Below are positions 1 through 9,078 of a DNA stretch of 64,000 nt, piece after piece (the first letter of the stretch is position 1; every line of letters begins with the position of its first letter). This DNA comes from an uncultured Pelagibacteraceae bacterium (GTDB taxonomy: Bacteria; Pseudomonadota; Alphaproteobacteria; Pelagibacterales; Pelagibacteraceae): positions 1-64,000 of the forward strand of contig CACGVC010000002.1 of assembly GCA_902576335.1 (NCBI GenBank), read 5' to 3'. Below the pieces are notes generated by a model, which saw nothing but the letters and a program-made list of their open reading frames with translations, searched no databases and was not told the origin of the DNA. The position numbers were made by a program, and so were the translations under genes.

Positions 1-95
1 TCATTGGAAATAATCTCAACATTTATACCTGTGTTAACTAAACTTTTGGCAAGTGCTAAGCTTGTCAAACCATTACCTAAAATACATACATTCAT
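1..95 (-). CDS. Rossmann-fold flavoprotein, N-terminal fragment (possibly UbiH-like)
   Basis: Only the first 31 codons are inside the window; the gene runs off the left edge. The visible protein begins MNVCILGNGLTSLALAKSL, a beta-strand followed by a GxGxxS dinucleotide-binding turn and a helix, then a second strand (NVEIIS). This is how FAD-dependent hydroxylases of the UbiH/VisC type begin, but many NAD(P)/FAD enzymes start the same way, so the substrate cannot be named. It is transcribed away from ftsK, with 32 bp between the two starts. Confidence 0.55.
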   Translation of the reverse strand, partial: MNVCILGNGLTSLALAKSLVNTGINVEIISN

Positions 96-127
96 AACAA
101 ATTTTTAATTTTAACAACAAAAATTAG

Positions 128-2254
128 ATGATACAAAGACATATATTTGATTCATCTAATATGGATATAAAAAAACTAGGTTATTCAATACTTATTTTTA
201 TTGCTAAGAGATTAATAGAGATCTCGGGTATAATTATTGGAATAACAGGTGTTCTTCTTTTTTTAGCGCTAATATCTTACTCACCAGAAGACCCAAATTT
301 TATATTTCCTGAAAATTTAGAAATAAAAAATTATTTAGGCTTTCAGGGAAGTTATACATCAGATCTTTTTCTTCAGTCTGTAGGTCTCATTGCTTTTTTG
401 ATACCTATAACATTTGCTTTAACTGGAATTAATATTTTTAGAAAAAAAGAATTTTTTTTATTTTTAGAAAACTTATTTTTTATAATTATTTATTCTGTCA
501 TTGGCTCTATTTTTTTTAGCTATTTTTATACTGACTCATTTAATCTTTATATTAACGGGAACGGAGGTTTCATAGGTAAATATCTTAACGATACTTTTTT
601 AAATTCTTTTATAAGTTCAAATGAAGTAATTTCTTACTATGTATTGATCCTGGTCATATCTATTTTTTTCTTGATAAGTATTAACTTTAATTTTGGAGCG
701 TCTTTTAAAATGGTTAAAAAAATTATTAATGCATTATTTAATAAAAAAGAAAAAAATTATACTAGCAAAAATGAGATCATCAAAGAGTATATACCACAAG
801 ATGAAATCAAAGATTTAATTCAAGAAGATTTGCCATTTATAAAAGCTGAAAATACTATTTCGAAGGATAAAAATAAGTATAAATTACCTTCTTTAGAATT
901 ACTAAAAACACCCTCAAAAAATGAGAGAAATAAATTAGAAATCAAAGACAATATAGACCCAAATTTCATAGAAAAAATACTTCTAGATTTTGGTGTGAGT
1001 GGAAAAATTAAAAAAATTAGTCATGGACCTGTAGTCACCCTAAATGAGTTTGAGCCAGCTGCAGGAATTAAGGTTTCAAAAATAGTAAATCTTTCAGACG
1101 ATATAGCAAGAAATACAAGCTCAGAATCTGCAAGAATATCTACTATTCCTGGAAGCAATACTATTGGTATTGAATTACCAAATATACAAAGAGAAAATGT
1201 TTATTTAAGTGAAATTCTAAATAACTTAGATTTTAAAAAAAAAGATATAAAATTACCAATAGCATTGGGTAAAAATATTTCCGGAGAGCCAATAGTGAGA
1301 GACTTAACATCAATGCCTCACTTATTAATTGCTGGTACCACAGGGTCAGGAAAATCAGTTTGTATAAATACAATTATTCTCTCATTACTTTATCGACATC
1401 ACCCTGATAAATGTAAGTTTATTTTAATTGATCCAAAAATGCTTGAGTTATCCACTTATGAGGGTGTACCACATTTACTTTGCCCTGTAATTACTGAAGC
1501 AAAAAAAGCAGCTTCAGTTTTAGGTTGGGTCGTCAAAGAGATGGAAAGTAGATACAGATTGATGACTAAAGAAGGTGTAAGAAATATTGATGGATATAAT
1601 TTAAAACATAAACTTCCAATGCCTTACATAGTAGTCGTTGTAGATGAGATGTCTGATTTAATGTTAGTTGCTGGAAAGGAAATAGAGAACTACATACAAA
1701 AATTGTCACAAATGGCCAGAGCAGCAGGAATACATATAATAATGGCAACTCAAAGACCTAGTGTCGATGTTATAACGGGTACTATTAAAGCGAATTTTCC
1801 AACTCGTATATCATTTCAAGTCACCTCGAAAATTGATAGTAGAACTATTTTGGGTGAACAAGGTGCTGAACAATTATTAGGGAAGGGAGACATGCTGTTT
1901 ATGTCATCAGCAAACAAAGTAGTAAGAATTCACGCGCCTTATGTATCTGAAAATGAAATTGAAAAAATTAATAATTACATAAGATCTCAAGCTGAACCTG
2001 ATTATATCGATGAAATTTTAGATTTTGTTGATGAGAAAGAAATGATTGAAAATTCAAAAAATCAGGGTGACAAAGATGAATTATATAACGATGCAGTAGA
2101 AATTATTAAATCAGAGGGAAAAGCGTCAACATCATTTTTGCAAAGGAAATTACAAATCGGATACAATAGAGCAGCAAGGATTGTTGACATGATGGAAGAG
2201 GAAGGAATTGTGAGTAAAGCTAACCATGTTGGAAAACGCGATGTTCTAAAATGA
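128..2254 (+). CDS. ftsK: DNA translocase FtsK (short form)
   Basis: A septal DNA pump that clears and aligns chromosome termini at division. The N-terminus holds about four hydrophobic segments (roughly residues 31-50, 80-100, 109-134 and 165-187), followed by a short charged linker and the motor. Walker A is GTTGSGKS (403-410) and Walker B is VVVVDE (502-507). A C-terminal winged-helix gamma domain (about 645-705, with QIGYNRAARIVDMMEEEGIV) would read the KOPS polarity signals. At 708 residues the linker is much shorter than in E. coli FtsK, as in many Alphaproteobacteria. The start at 128 gives a full first membrane segment; the ATG at 161 is an alternative. It overlaps lolA by four bases (ATGA). 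Confidence 0.96.
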   Translation: MIQRHIFDSSNMDIKKLGYSILIFIAKRLIEISGIIIGITGVLLFLALISYSPEDPNFIFPENLEIKNYLGFQGSYTSDLFLQSVGLIAFLIPITFALTGINIFRKKEFFLFLENLFFIIIYSVIGSIFFSYFYTDSFNLYINGNGGFIGKYLNDTFLNSFISSNEVISYYVLILVISIFFLISINFNFGASFKMVKKIINALFNKKEKNYTSKNEIIKEYIPQDEIKDLIQEDLPFIKAENTISKDKNKYKLPSLELLKTPSKNERNKLEIKDNIDPNFIEKILLDFGVSGKIKKISHGPVVTLNEFEPAAGIKVSKIVNLSDDIARNTSSESARISTIPGSNTIGIELPNIQRENVYLSEILNNLDFKKKDIKLPIALGKNISGEPIVRDLTSMPHLLIAGTTGSGKSVCINTIILSLLYRHHPDKCKFILIDPKMLELSTYEGVPHLLCPVITEAKKAASVLGWVVKEMESRYRLMTKEGVRNIDGYNLKHKLPMPYIVVVVDEMSDLMLVAGKEIENYIQKLSQMARAAGIHIIMATQRPSVDVITGTIKANFPTRISFQVTSKIDSRTILGEQGAEQLLGKGDMLFMSSANKVVRIHAPYVSENEIEKINNYIRSQAEPDYIDEILDFVDEKEMIENSKNQGDKDELYNDAVEIIKSEGKASTSFLQRKLQIGYNRAARIVDMMEEEGIVSKANHVGKRDVLK

Positions 2255-2799
2255 GAAATTATTTAATTCTAATATTCTTTTTTTTTTTAACAAATGAAAG
2301 CTTTGCTTCAATTAAAAACGATATAATCAAGAAACTTAAGTTTATTAAGAATATATCATTTAATTTTGAACAAAACATAAACGATAAAATTGAGAAAGGT
2401 AATTGTATTTTACAATATCCGAAGAAAATTTTTTGTAAATATGATTTGAGTAATAAAAAAATTTTAGTTTCAAATGGCACATCATTTGTTATTAAGACCG
2501 TTTCAAGCTATTACATATATCCTTTAAAAAAAACTCCCTTAAATCTTGTATTAGATAAAAATTTTTTGTTGAATGAGATAAGTAAATCAGAGAGTTATTA
2601 CTCAGATAAAAATATTATAGCTTTCAAATTTTTTAAAGATGAGAATGAAATAATTCTTTTTTTTGATAAAAAAACACTAAATTTAAAAGGTTGGCAAACT
2701 GTAGATTTGTATCAAAATCTTAATATTGTTTATTTGTCATCTATTTTGATTAATCAGAAAATTGAAAATAAAAAATTTGAGTTACCAAGTTCTGATTAA
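2251..2799 (+). CDS. lolA: Outer-membrane lipoprotein carrier protein LolA
   Basis: A periplasmic chaperone that takes lipoproteins from the LolCDE complex to the outer membrane. It has a cleavable-looking signal (MRNYLILIFFFFLTNESFAS) and then a LolA-type beta fold: a region resembling FEQNINDK, KGNCILQYPKKIFCKYD and LVSNGTSFVIKTV, which correspond to the usual F-x-Q, G-x-L and D-G-x-x-x strands. The length (182) is slightly short but complete. The start codon overlaps the ftsK stop, so translation is probably coupled. The ftsK-lolA order is common in Alphaproteobacteria. Confidence 0.85.
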   Translation: MRNYLILIFFFFLTNESFASIKNDIIKKLKFIKNISFNFEQNINDKIEKGNCILQYPKKIFCKYDLSNKKILVSNGTSFVIKTVSSYYIYPLKKTPLNLVLDKNFLLNEISKSESYYSDKNIIAFKFFKDENEIILFFDKKTLNLKGWQTVDLYQNLNIVYLSSILINQKIENKKFELPSSD

Positions 2800-2813
2800 A
2801 AAATTAATAATAT

Positions 2814-3317
2814 TTAAATTTGAACTGTTTCTGTCATAAAAACCTTCATTCCTCTAGACAAATAGTTATTTAGAGCGTTCTTATGATCTAAAGAACAGGT
2901 GTGCACCCACACCCTTCGGGGTTTTTGTGAAAACGATTCTTTGATTGCTATAGATAATAAATAAGATCCAAGTTTTTTATTATGATATTCCTCTAATAAA
3001 CCAAGATAAGCCATCTCTACCTCATTGTCATTACGATGAAGTATTAATTCAAAATAACCAGCAAGATCATTCTTATTTTTTAGAATATAAGTCTTAAGAT
3101 TTTTATTTGTTGTGTAGTTGATCCATTGATCATCATTCCACGATAATCTATCGGTCCAACGATGATTTTTACCTATATTTTTGTAAAAAAACTTATTTAG
3201 CTGAAAGTTTGGTGGATCAATTAGTTCAATCTTAAATTCTTTTGGAATTATTTTTACATCAATTAAGTCATCAATTGAATAAATTTCCAGATAATTTCTT
3301 TTAACTTTTAAGCTCAT
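2814..3317 (-). CDS. GNAT-family N-acetyltransferase
   Basis: A putative acetyl-CoA-dependent acetyltransferase of unknown substrate. The core has an acceptor-side strand (GYFELILHRNDNEVEMAYLG), then the acetyl-CoA loop HNKKLGSYLLSIAI (a degenerate R/Q-x-x-G-x-G/A pattern), and a C-terminal region (VWVHTCSLDHKNALNNYLSR) in which the NALNNY helix is the usual GNAT motif B. At 167 residues it is a single-domain enzyme. Its start overlaps the stop of the HIT gene by four bases, making it the last gene of the minus-strand his cluster. It is not obviously RimI. Confidence 0.8.
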   Translation of the reverse strand: MSLKVKRNYLEIYSIDDLIDVKIIPKEFKIELIDPPNFQLNKFFYKNIGKNHRWTDRLSWNDDQWINYTTNKNLKTYILKNKNDLAGYFELILHRNDNEVEMAYLGLLEEYHNKKLGSYLLSIAIKESFSQKPRRVWVHTCSLDHKNALNNYLSRGMKVFMTETVQI

Positions 3318-3679
3318 TGGACCATTTTCCCGACCCTCTCACCCCCAAATAAATGAAAGTGTAAGTGAGGTACTTCTTGTCCACCATGCTCACTTATATT
3401 TGCGAGTGCCCTGTAACCTTTTCCAGTATCAACAGAAATATTTAATTTTTTAGCAACTAAATTAATGCCCTTTATCAAACCCACAACTTCGTCATTAGAG
3501 GCATTATTTGCAAAATCATCTAAATCAACATATTTTCCTTTTGGTATAACAAGTGCATGAATTTTCTTTTGGGGATTTATATCATAAAAAGACAAGACAA
3601 ACTCGTCCTCATAAATTTTTTTACAAGGAATTTCATTTCTTAAAATTTTTGCGAAAATATTATTATTATCATAAGTCAT
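3314..3679 (-). CDS. HIT-family nucleotide hydrolase (HinT-like)
   Basis: A purine nucleoside phosphoramidate hydrolase of the PKCI/HinT branch. It begins with the typical NIFAKILRNEIPCKKIYED segment, where HinT proteins carry I-F-x-K-I-x-x-x-E-I-P, and ends with the histidine triad EVPHLHFHLFGGERVG. The length (121) is normal. It overlaps the neighbouring hypothetical by one base and the acetyltransferase by four, so the three are cotranscribed. HIT genes often follow hisE in Alphaproteobacteria. Confidence 0.93.
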   Translation of the reverse strand: MTYDNNNIFAKILRNEIPCKKIYEDEFVLSFYDINPQKKIHALVIPKGKYVDLDDFANNASNDEVVGLIKGINLVAKKLNISVDTGKGYRALANISEHGGQEVPHLHFHLFGGERVGKMVQ

Positions 3680-4020
3680 TATAAAATCTCTAACTCTGCA
3701 TTTATACTAATAATTTTTCCACCTTTTAAATTAGCGTCAACAACAGCACATTCATAATATGCAAAAGATGTTTCCTCAGCTATCTGCTTCATCTCTAAAC
3801 ATTTGGACTCTTTTTCAACTAATAAATGTTCTTTTAATTCTAGCGGATCGCCTAAATACATCAAAAGTGCTATGACTTCTCCTTGTTTTTCTATATCTTC
3901 ATTCAATTTTAGCTCTGCAACTCGATCGGAAACACCAATTTCAAATTCAGAAAAAGCAACATAGCCTTTATAAAGACCGAAACACAATAAAAAGACTAAA
4001 ACAATTTTAATCTTACTCAT
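3679..4020 (-). CDS. Membrane-anchored hypothetical protein in the his operon
   Basis: I do not recognise this family. The protein has 113 residues, starts with one hydrophobic segment (MSKIKIVLVFLLCFGLYKGY) that would act as a signal anchor, and continues with an acidic soluble domain containing two cysteines (KCLEMKQ and YYECAVVD) that could form a disulfide if the domain is periplasmic. It sits one base after hisE and overlaps the HIT gene by one base, so it is expressed with histidine genes, but nothing in it suggests a role in histidine synthesis. Confidence 0.75.
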   Translation of the reverse strand: MSKIKIVLVFLLCFGLYKGYVAFSEFEIGVSDRVAELKLNEDIEKQGEVIALLMYLGDPLELKEHLLVEKESKCLEMKQIAEETSFAYYECAVVDANLKGGKIISINAELEIL

Positions 4021-4021
4021 T

Positions 4022-4294
4022 TTATTTCCTTCTTTTTTCTAGTTCTTTTTCTATATCCTCAATCTTAATATTATGCGCCTCAAGATAAATTATCAAATGA
4101 TAAAATACATCAGCAGCTTCATGAATTTTGTTGGTGTCTTTATCTACAGCCTCAATCAACTCATTTATTTCTTCTAAAATTTTTGACTTGCTTAGTGATT
4201 TGTTTGATAATAGTTCATTGGTATAAGAACCAGAAATTGGTTTTTCTTTTCTTTCACGCGCTAGTTTAAATAGGTTTTCTAGAGTACTTAGCAT
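4022..4294 (-). CDS. hisE: Phosphoribosyl-ATP pyrophosphatase
   Basis: Second step of histidine synthesis: hydrolyses PR-ATP to PR-AMP. The MazG-like all-alpha fold is recognisable: KILEEINELIEAV followed by KIHEAADVFYHLIIYLE, with the E-x-x-E and E-x-x-D metal-binding helices. The reading frame is open upstream to 4363, but that part lies inside hisF; the ATG at 4294, one base past the hisF stop, gives the normal family N-terminus (MLSTLENLFKLARERK) and 90 residues. It is a stand-alone enzyme, not fused to HisI. Confidence 0.92.
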   Translation of the reverse strand: MLSTLENLFKLARERKEKPISGSYTNELLSNKSLSKSKILEEINELIEAVDKDTNKIHEAADVFYHLIIYLEAHNIKIEDIEKELEKRRK

Positions 4295-4295
4295 A

Positions 4296-5051
4296 TTAAA
4301 TTCTAACAGGAATCCCTTTTGAGTCCAAATATTCCTTAGCCTCTCGCACTGAATGCTTTCCATAGTGAAATATTGAGGCTGCTAAAACTGCACTTGCATT
4401 TCCTAACTTAATTCCATCAACCAAATGATCTAGATTACCAACACCTCCTGAGGCAATTAAAGGTATGTTTACTTTTGATGCAATTTTATTCATCAAATCG
4501 ACGTCATAACCTATTTGTGTTCCATCTCTATCCATCGATGTTACAAGTAATTCTCCTGCCCCACTATCTTCCATTTTTTTGGCATACTCTAACGCATCAA
4601 TTCTACTATTATTTCTTCCCCCATGTGTAAAGACTTCCCACTTATCTCCATTTTTTTTTGCATCAATAGCTACAACAATGCATTGGGATCCAAACTTTTT
4701 TGAACTATCTAAAACAACTTTTGGATTTTCAACAGCTGCGGTATTAATAGATACTTTATCGGCACCACAATTTAATAATTTATTGATATCATCTATACTT
4801 CTTACTCCACCACCAACAGTTAGAGGTACGAAGCACTTCTTTGAAGTTCTTTCTACAACATCATAAATTGTATCTCTATTTTCATTAGATGCAGTTATGT
4901 CTAGAAAACAAATTTCATCTGCCCCACCGTCACTGTAAATTTTTGCTTGTTCAACAGGGTCTCCTGCATCTTTTAAATCTACAAAATTTATTCCTTTAAC
5001 AACACGTCCATTCTTAACGTCCAAACAAGGAATTATTCTATTTTTTAGCAT
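4296..5051 (-). CDS. hisF: Imidazole glycerol phosphate synthase, cyclase subunit
   Basis: Uses ammonia from HisH to close the imidazole ring and release AICAR. A beta/alpha barrel of 251 residues with the two catalytic aspartates in [16 protein letters not shown] (Asp11) and in VAIDAKKNG, and phosphate loops TVGGGVRS and IASGGVGN. The frame is open 15 codons further upstream, but [11 protein letters not shown] at 5051 is the family start. A 29-codon ORF fills the gap to hisA. It is adjacent to hisE in the usual alphaproteobacterial order. Confidence 0.97.
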   Translation of the reverse strand: MLKNRIIPCLDVKNGRVVKGINFVDLKDAGDPVEQAKIYSDGGADEICFLDITASNENRDTIYDVVERTSKKCFVPLTVGGGVRSIDDINKLLNCGADKVSINTAAVENPKVVLDSSKKFGSQCIVVAIDAKKNGDKWEVFTHGGRNNSRIDALEYAKKMEDSGAGELLVTSMDRDGTQIGYDVDLMNKIASKVNIPLIASGGVGNLDHLVDGIKLGNASAVLAASIFHYGKHSVREAKEYLDSKGIPVRI

Positions 5052-5053
5052 TT

Positions 5054-5143
5054 TTAAAAATATATTCTGTAAAGGTAATTTACACTTACAGAACACAATA
5101 TAATTACAATAAGATAAAGACTTAAATAATCAAATGACTTCAT
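5054..5143 (-). CDS. Candidate small membrane protein between hisA and hisF (29 aa)
   Basis: A 29-codon ORF starts at the base next to the hisA stop and ends two bases before the hisF start. It begins [16 protein letters not shown] and is one hydrophobic helix with a basic/aromatic tail (YLYRIYF). AAAGGAG lies nine bases before the ATG, a better Shine-Dalgarno sequence than most neighbours have. The exact fit into the gap favours a real gene or a translated coupling element. I know of no described protein here, and chance cannot be excluded for so short an ORF in AT-rich DNA. Confidence 0.45.
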   Translation of the reverse strand: MKSFDYLSLYLIVIILCSVSVNYLYRIYF

Positions 5144-5860
5144 TTAATTTAACTCCTTTGCTAAATCTGTTAATTTGATATCACCATCGTAAATTGCTTT
5201 TCCAACTATAATGCCCTCAATATTTCTTAAAGTTTTGGCTTTTTTAATATCATCTATTGATGAAACTCCACCTGATATAATGACAGGACAGTTTGAGACA
5301 TCTGCAACTCTTGATGTTTCATCAAAATTTGGACTTTGTTTCATGCCATCTCGATTTATATCTGTATAAATTAATCTACTAACACCATAGTCATTAACTT
5401 CCTTTAAATAATTTAAAGTTAATTGATTAGAATTTTCTTTCCATCCAGATACTGACAAATAACCATCTTTAGCATCTAAACCTAGGGCAATTTTGTCTGG
5501 AAATTTTACACATGCTTCTTTTAAAAAATTTTTGTCTTTAATAGCAGCACTTCCTAAAATTACTTTCTCAACACCAACATCAATGTATTCTATGATACTA
5601 TCAATACTTCTAATACCGCCACCTACCTCAACATTTAAATTAAATTTGCCAACTATATCCTTAATAATATCTAAATTCACTGTTACACCAGTCAAAGCAC
5701 CATCTAAATCAACTATGTGTAAATTTTTAAAACCCTGATCTTTAAATTTTCCTGCTTGTTCAATTGGAGATATTTCATACTCAGTTTTGTTGTCAAAATC
5801 TCCTTTAACTAATCTTACACACTTTTTATCTTTAATATCTATTGCAGGAAATATTTTCAT
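5144..5860 (-). CDS. hisA: ProFAR isomerase HisA
   Basis: Isomerises ProFAR to PRFAR, the substrate of HisF. Beta/alpha barrel of 238 residues beginning MKIFPAIDIKDKKCVRLVKG, with Asp8 in the first strand, the half-barrel phosphate loops VGGGIRS and ISGGVSS, and the second catalytic aspartate in IYTDINRDGM. The length is standard. It starts directly after the hisH stop and ends directly before the small ORF, within the minus-strand operon. Confidence 0.96.
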   Translation of the reverse strand: MKIFPAIDIKDKKCVRLVKGDFDNKTEYEISPIEQAGKFKDQGFKNLHIVDLDGALTGVTVNLDIIKDIVGKFNLNVEVGGGIRSIDSIIEYIDVGVEKVILGSAAIKDKNFLKEACVKFPDKIALGLDAKDGYLSVSGWKENSNQLTLNYLKEVNDYGVSRLIYTDINRDGMKQSPNFDETSRVADVSNCPVIISGGVSSIDDIKKAKTLRNIEGIIVGKAIYDGDIKLTDLAKELN

Positions 5861-6487
5861 TTATAAATTTATAAAATTATCAATTATCTTTAATCCTATT
5901 TTATCACTCTTTTCTGGGTGAAATTGGGTCCCAAAAATATTTTCTTTTTCAACGGAGCAAACAATATTTGAGGAATAATCTGTTGTTGCTACAATCACAC
6001 TGTTATCATTTGGTACAAATTCATAACTATGCACAAAATACATATGAGAATTATTTTTAATATCCTTAAAAATCTTGCTATCTTTAATAATATTTATCTG
6101 GTTCCAACCAATATGAGGAAGCTTATATTTTCCATTTTGATTATCTATTTTTGACACTCTTCCAGATATCCAACCTAATCCTTTTGTTTCAGTTTCCTCA
6201 TAACCAACATCCGCAAACATTTGCAAACCTACACAAATTCCAAGAAGTGGTTTTTTATTGTTTATTGCAAATTCATTGAGAGTTTCCGTTAGACCATCAA
6301 TTTTATTTAAAGCATCTACACAACTTTTAAATGAGCCCTGTCCTGGTAAAACTAATTTATCACTTGATTTAATCTTTCCTAAATCTGAAGTAACCTCGAT
6401 ATTCACTTTGTCTTTGGCAACTTCTTTAAAAGAGTTTATCACCGAGCTAATATTGCCCGAGTTATAATCAACAATTGTGACTTTCAT
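5861..6487 (-). CDS. hisH: Imidazole glycerol phosphate synthase, glutaminase subunit
   Basis: Class I glutamine amidotransferase that feeds ammonia to HisF. It starts with VTIVDYNSGNISSV, and carries the oxyanion strand LVLPGQGSF, the nucleophile elbow LLGICVGLQMF and the His-Glu pair in GTQFHPEKSDKIG. The length (208) is normal. Five bases separate it from hisB. As in other Alphaproteobacteria, hisH and hisF are separated by hisA. Confidence 0.97.
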   Translation of the reverse strand: MKVTIVDYNSGNISSVINSFKEVAKDKVNIEVTSDLGKIKSSDKLVLPGQGSFKSCVDALNKIDGLTETLNEFAINNKKPLLGICVGLQMFADVGYEETETKGLGWISGRVSKIDNQNGKYKLPHIGWNQINIIKDSKIFKDIKNNSHMYFVHSYEFVPNDNSVIVATTDYSSNIVCSVEKENIFGTQFHPEKSDKIGLKIIDNFINL

Positions 6488-6492
6488 TAAAC

Positions 6493-7083
6493 TTATAAAG
6501 AACCTTTTGTAGAAGGAATTGTTTTTTTATTCCTTGGATCTATCTCTAATGCAGCTCGTAATGATCTTGCTAAACCTTTGAAGCAAGACTCTATTATGTG
6601 GTGACTGTTATCACCATAAATATTCTCAACGTGTAAAGTAATTCCAGCAGCTTGTGAAAATGCTTGAAACCATTCTTTAAAAAGTTCAGTATCCATTTCT
6701 CCTAATTTTTCTACTTTAAGTTTAACATTCCAAATCAAATAAGGTCTATTAGAAATATCAAGAGCTACACGCGATAAAGTTTCATCCATAGGTATCATTG
6801 CATGAGCATATCTTCTGATACCAACAGATTTTTTCAAAGCTTTCTTTAGAGCCTCACCTATCGCAATACCAGTATCTTCAGTAGTGTGATGTAGATCTAT
6901 ATGAGTGTCCCCTTTGGCTTTGATATTCATATCAATAGAGGAATGTTTAGATAACTGCTCTAGCATGTGATTTAAAAAACCTATGCCCGTATCAATTTTA
7001 TATTTACCTTTTCCATCAATATTCAAATCAACACTGATACTGGTCTCTTTTGTTTTTCGACTAATTTTACCTTTACGCTTCAT
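6493..7083 (-). CDS. hisB: Imidazoleglycerol-phosphate dehydratase
   Basis: Sixth step of histidine synthesis. The monofunctional form (196 residues) without the N-terminal phosphatase domain found in enterobacteria. Manganese-ligand motifs are present in both repeats: [19 protein letters not shown] and [18 protein letters not shown], together with [15 protein letters not shown]. It is the first gene of the minus-strand his cluster and is transcribed divergently from hslV across a 91-bp spacer. Confidence 0.97.
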   Translation of the reverse strand: MKRKGKISRKTKETSISVDLNIDGKGKYKIDTGIGFLNHMLEQLSKHSSIDMNIKAKGDTHIDLHHTTEDTGIAIGEALKKALKKSVGIRRYAHAMIPMDETLSRVALDISNRPYLIWNVKLKVEKLGEMDTELFKEWFQAFSQAAGITLHVENIYGDNSHHIIESCFKGLARSLRAALEIDPRNKKTIPSTKGSL

Positions 7084-7094
7084 AATTAGAAAGA

Positions 7095-7123
7095 GATATA
7101 CATATATTATTCAATTATGGCAA
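7095..7123 (-). promoter_or_regulatory. Possible housekeeping promoter of the his cluster
   Basis: On the minus strand TTGCCA is followed after 17 bases by TATATC, ending 11 bases before the hisB start codon. Spacing fits sigma-70, but the -10 match is imperfect and such matches occur by chance in AT-rich DNA. No leader peptide with a run of histidine codons was found, so classical his attenuation is unlikely. Confidence 0.3.
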
Positions 7124-7139
7124 TAATACTAACCTTGGG

Positions 7140-7167
7140 CTTGAAGTATCAAAATTAGTATCCATTT
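7140..7167 (+). promoter_or_regulatory. RpoH (sigma-32) type heat-shock promoter of hslVU
   Basis: CTTGAAG (7140-7146), a 13-base spacer and ATCCATTT (7160-7167) resemble the E. coli sigma-32 consensus CTTGAAA-N13-CCCCATNT in 6 of 7 and 6 of 8 positions. hslVU is a classic heat-shock operon. The -10 element ends only 7 bases before the hslV ATG, so the transcript would begin at or within a base or two of the start codon. Confidence 0.65.
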
Positions 7168-7174
7168 ATAGGCT

Positions 7175-7690
7175 ATGACGACAATAGTATTAGTTAGAAA
7201 AAACAAAGAAGTTGTAGTTGCGGGTGATGGACAGGTGAGTATGGGAAATACAGTCGTGAAAAGCACTGCTTCAAAAGTAAGAAAAATTGATAAAAGAGGT
7301 GTCGTAGCAGGATTTGCTGGATCTACAGCAGATGCCTTAACTTTATTCGAAAGACTAGAAGCAAAATTAGAAAAACATGCAGGAAATTTATCCAGAGCAG
7401 CAGTAGAGTTAGCAAAAGATTGGCGAACAGACAAATATTTAAGAAGGCTCGAGGCTTTAATGGCAATAGGTGATAAAGAAAACAGTTATATAATTTCAGG
7501 CACAGGAGATGTATTAGAACCCGAGGGGGATGTAATTGGAATTGGTTCAGGCGGAAACTATGCACTAGCAGCTGGAAAAGTTTTAATCGGAACGGAAATG
7601 AGTGCTGAACAAGTTGCAAAAAAAGCGATAGAGGTTGCAGCAGAAATTTGTGTTTTTACAAACAATAATGTTAAAATTGAAAAAATATAA
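7175..7690 (+). CDS. hslV: ATP-dependent protease, peptidase subunit HslV
   Basis: Proteasome-like threonine peptidase that forms a double hexamer fed by HslU. The protein starts [20 protein letters not shown]; removal of Met1 exposes Thr2 as nucleophile, which fixes this start. Conserved parts include [52 protein letters not shown] and [11 protein letters not shown]. The length (171) is normal. It overlaps hslU by one base (TAATG). Confidence 0.98.
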   Translation: MTTIVLVRKNKEVVVAGDGQVSMGNTVVKSTASKVRKIDKRGVVAGFAGSTADALTLFERLEAKLEKHAGNLSRAAVELAKDWRTDKYLRRLEALMAIGDKENSYIISGTGDVLEPEGDVIGIGSGGNYALAAGKVLIGTEMSAEQVAKKAIEVAAEICVFTNNNVKIEKI

Positions 7691-9063
7691 TGGATAAATC
7701 AAACGTTACACAACTACACCCAACAGATAAGAAAGACTCAAAAGAGGAGTTTTTAGGTAGTTCTCTTTCACCAAGAGAAATTGTATCAGAATTGGATAGG
7801 TTTGTTGTTGGACAAAATAAAGCAAAAAAAGCAGTTGCAGTTGCACTAAGAAACAGATGGAGAAGACAAGCTCTTAAGGGTGAAATGAAGAATGAAGTTC
7901 TACCTAAAAATATTTTAATGATTGGTCCAACTGGAGTAGGAAAAACTGAAATATCAAGAAGATTATCAAAACTAGCTGAGGCGCCTTTTGTTAAAGTCGA
8001 GGCTACAAGATTTACAGAGGTTGGTTATGTTGGAAGAGATGTTGAACAAATTGTTAGAGATCTTGTTGAAATAGCCATTTCAATGGAAAAAATTAAAAAA
8101 AGAAAAGAAGTAAAAACTAAAGCACAAAAACTCGCTGAAGAGAAAGTTTTAGATGCTTTGGTTGGGAAAAAAGCAAGCGCAGCAACAAGAGAGAGTTTTA
8201 GGCAAAGATTAAGAAATGGTGATTTAGATGATAATGAAATTGAAATTGCAGTAAGTGATACAGGTTCTAACTCCACTTCTTTTGAGATTCCTGGAATGCC
8301 TGGTGCAAATGTTGGCATGATTAATATTGGTGAAATGCTTGGAAAATCAATGGGTGCTAAAGAAAAAAAGAAAAAGATGACTGTGAAAGAGTCTCATGAA
8401 ATTTTAATAAACGATGAATCTGATAAATTAATTGAACAGGACAAAATTATTAAAGCTGCAAAAATTTCAACTGAAAATAATGGGATAGTCTTTTTAGATG
8501 AAATTGACAAAATTTCCGGAAGAACAGATAGAGTTGGTGGTGATGTCTCAAGAGAAGGGGTACAAAGAGACCTGTTGCCATTAATAGAGGGGACAACAGT
8601 AAATACTAAATATGGTCCTATTAAAACAGATCATATTTTATTTATTGCCTCGGGTGCATTTCAACTTGCTAAACCGTCAGATTTATTACCTGAATTACAA
8701 GGACGATTGCCTATAAGAGTTGAACTGGAAGCTTTAACAAGTGAAGACTTTAAAAGAATTTTAAAAGAACCAGATTACAGTTTGATTAAGCAATATGTTG
8801 CTCTCCTAAAAACTGAAAATGTTGAACTGGAGTTTTCTAACGATGGTATAGATGCAATAGCCAACATTGCTTCAGAAGTTAATGCTACAGTTGAAAATAT
8901 TGGAGCAAGAAGACTACACACAATTATTGAAAAAATTTTAGATGAAATCAGCTTTACAGCAACTGATAGATCTGGTGAAAAAATTACCATTGATAAAAAC
9001 TATATAAACAAAAATCTTGATAATCTTGTTAAAGATACTGATCTATCAAAATTTATACTTTAA
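7690..9063 (+). CDS. hslU: ATP-dependent protease, ATPase subunit HslU
   Basis: AAA+ unfoldase that delivers substrates to HslV. It has the N-terminal segment [30 protein letters not shown] (given here as two parts, [12 protein letters not shown] and [10 protein letters not shown]), Walker A GPTGVGKT (79-86), the I-domain (about residues 110-240), Walker B VFLDEID (267-273), the second-region-of-homology segment [12 protein letters not shown], and the C-terminal DLSKFIL tail that docks into HslV. It has 457 residues and is complete. It converges with the Smr gene without a visible terminator. Confidence 0.98.
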   Translation: MDKSNVTQLHPTDKKDSKEEFLGSSLSPREIVSELDRFVVGQNKAKKAVAVALRNRWRRQALKGEMKNEVLPKNILMIGPTGVGKTEISRRLSKLAEAPFVKVEATRFTEVGYVGRDVEQIVRDLVEIAISMEKIKKRKEVKTKAQKLAEEKVLDALVGKKASAATRESFRQRLRNGDLDDNEIEIAVSDTGSNSTSFEIPGMPGANVGMINIGEMLGKSMGAKEKKKKMTVKESHEILINDESDKLIEQDKIIKAAKISTENNGIVFLDEIDKISGRTDRVGGDVSREGVQRDLLPLIEGTTVNTKYGPIKTDHILFIASGAFQLAKPSDLLPELQGRLPIRVELEALTSEDFKRILKEPDYSLIKQYVALLKTENVELEFSNDGIDAIANIASEVNATVENIGARRLHTIIEKILDEISFTATDRSGEKITIDKNYINKNLDNLVKDTDLSKFIL

Positions 9064-9078
9064 AAAATTCAAGTGGAT

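Noticed and set aside
2814-3317. The acetyltransferase next to the HIT gene as displaced rimI
   Set aside because: The sequence does not show the RimI-like arrangement, and rimI usually lies next to tsaB; no specific support.
7084-7174. Histidine leader peptide / attenuator in front of hisB
   Set aside because: The 91-bp spacer contains no short ORF rich in histidine codons and no terminator-like hairpin.
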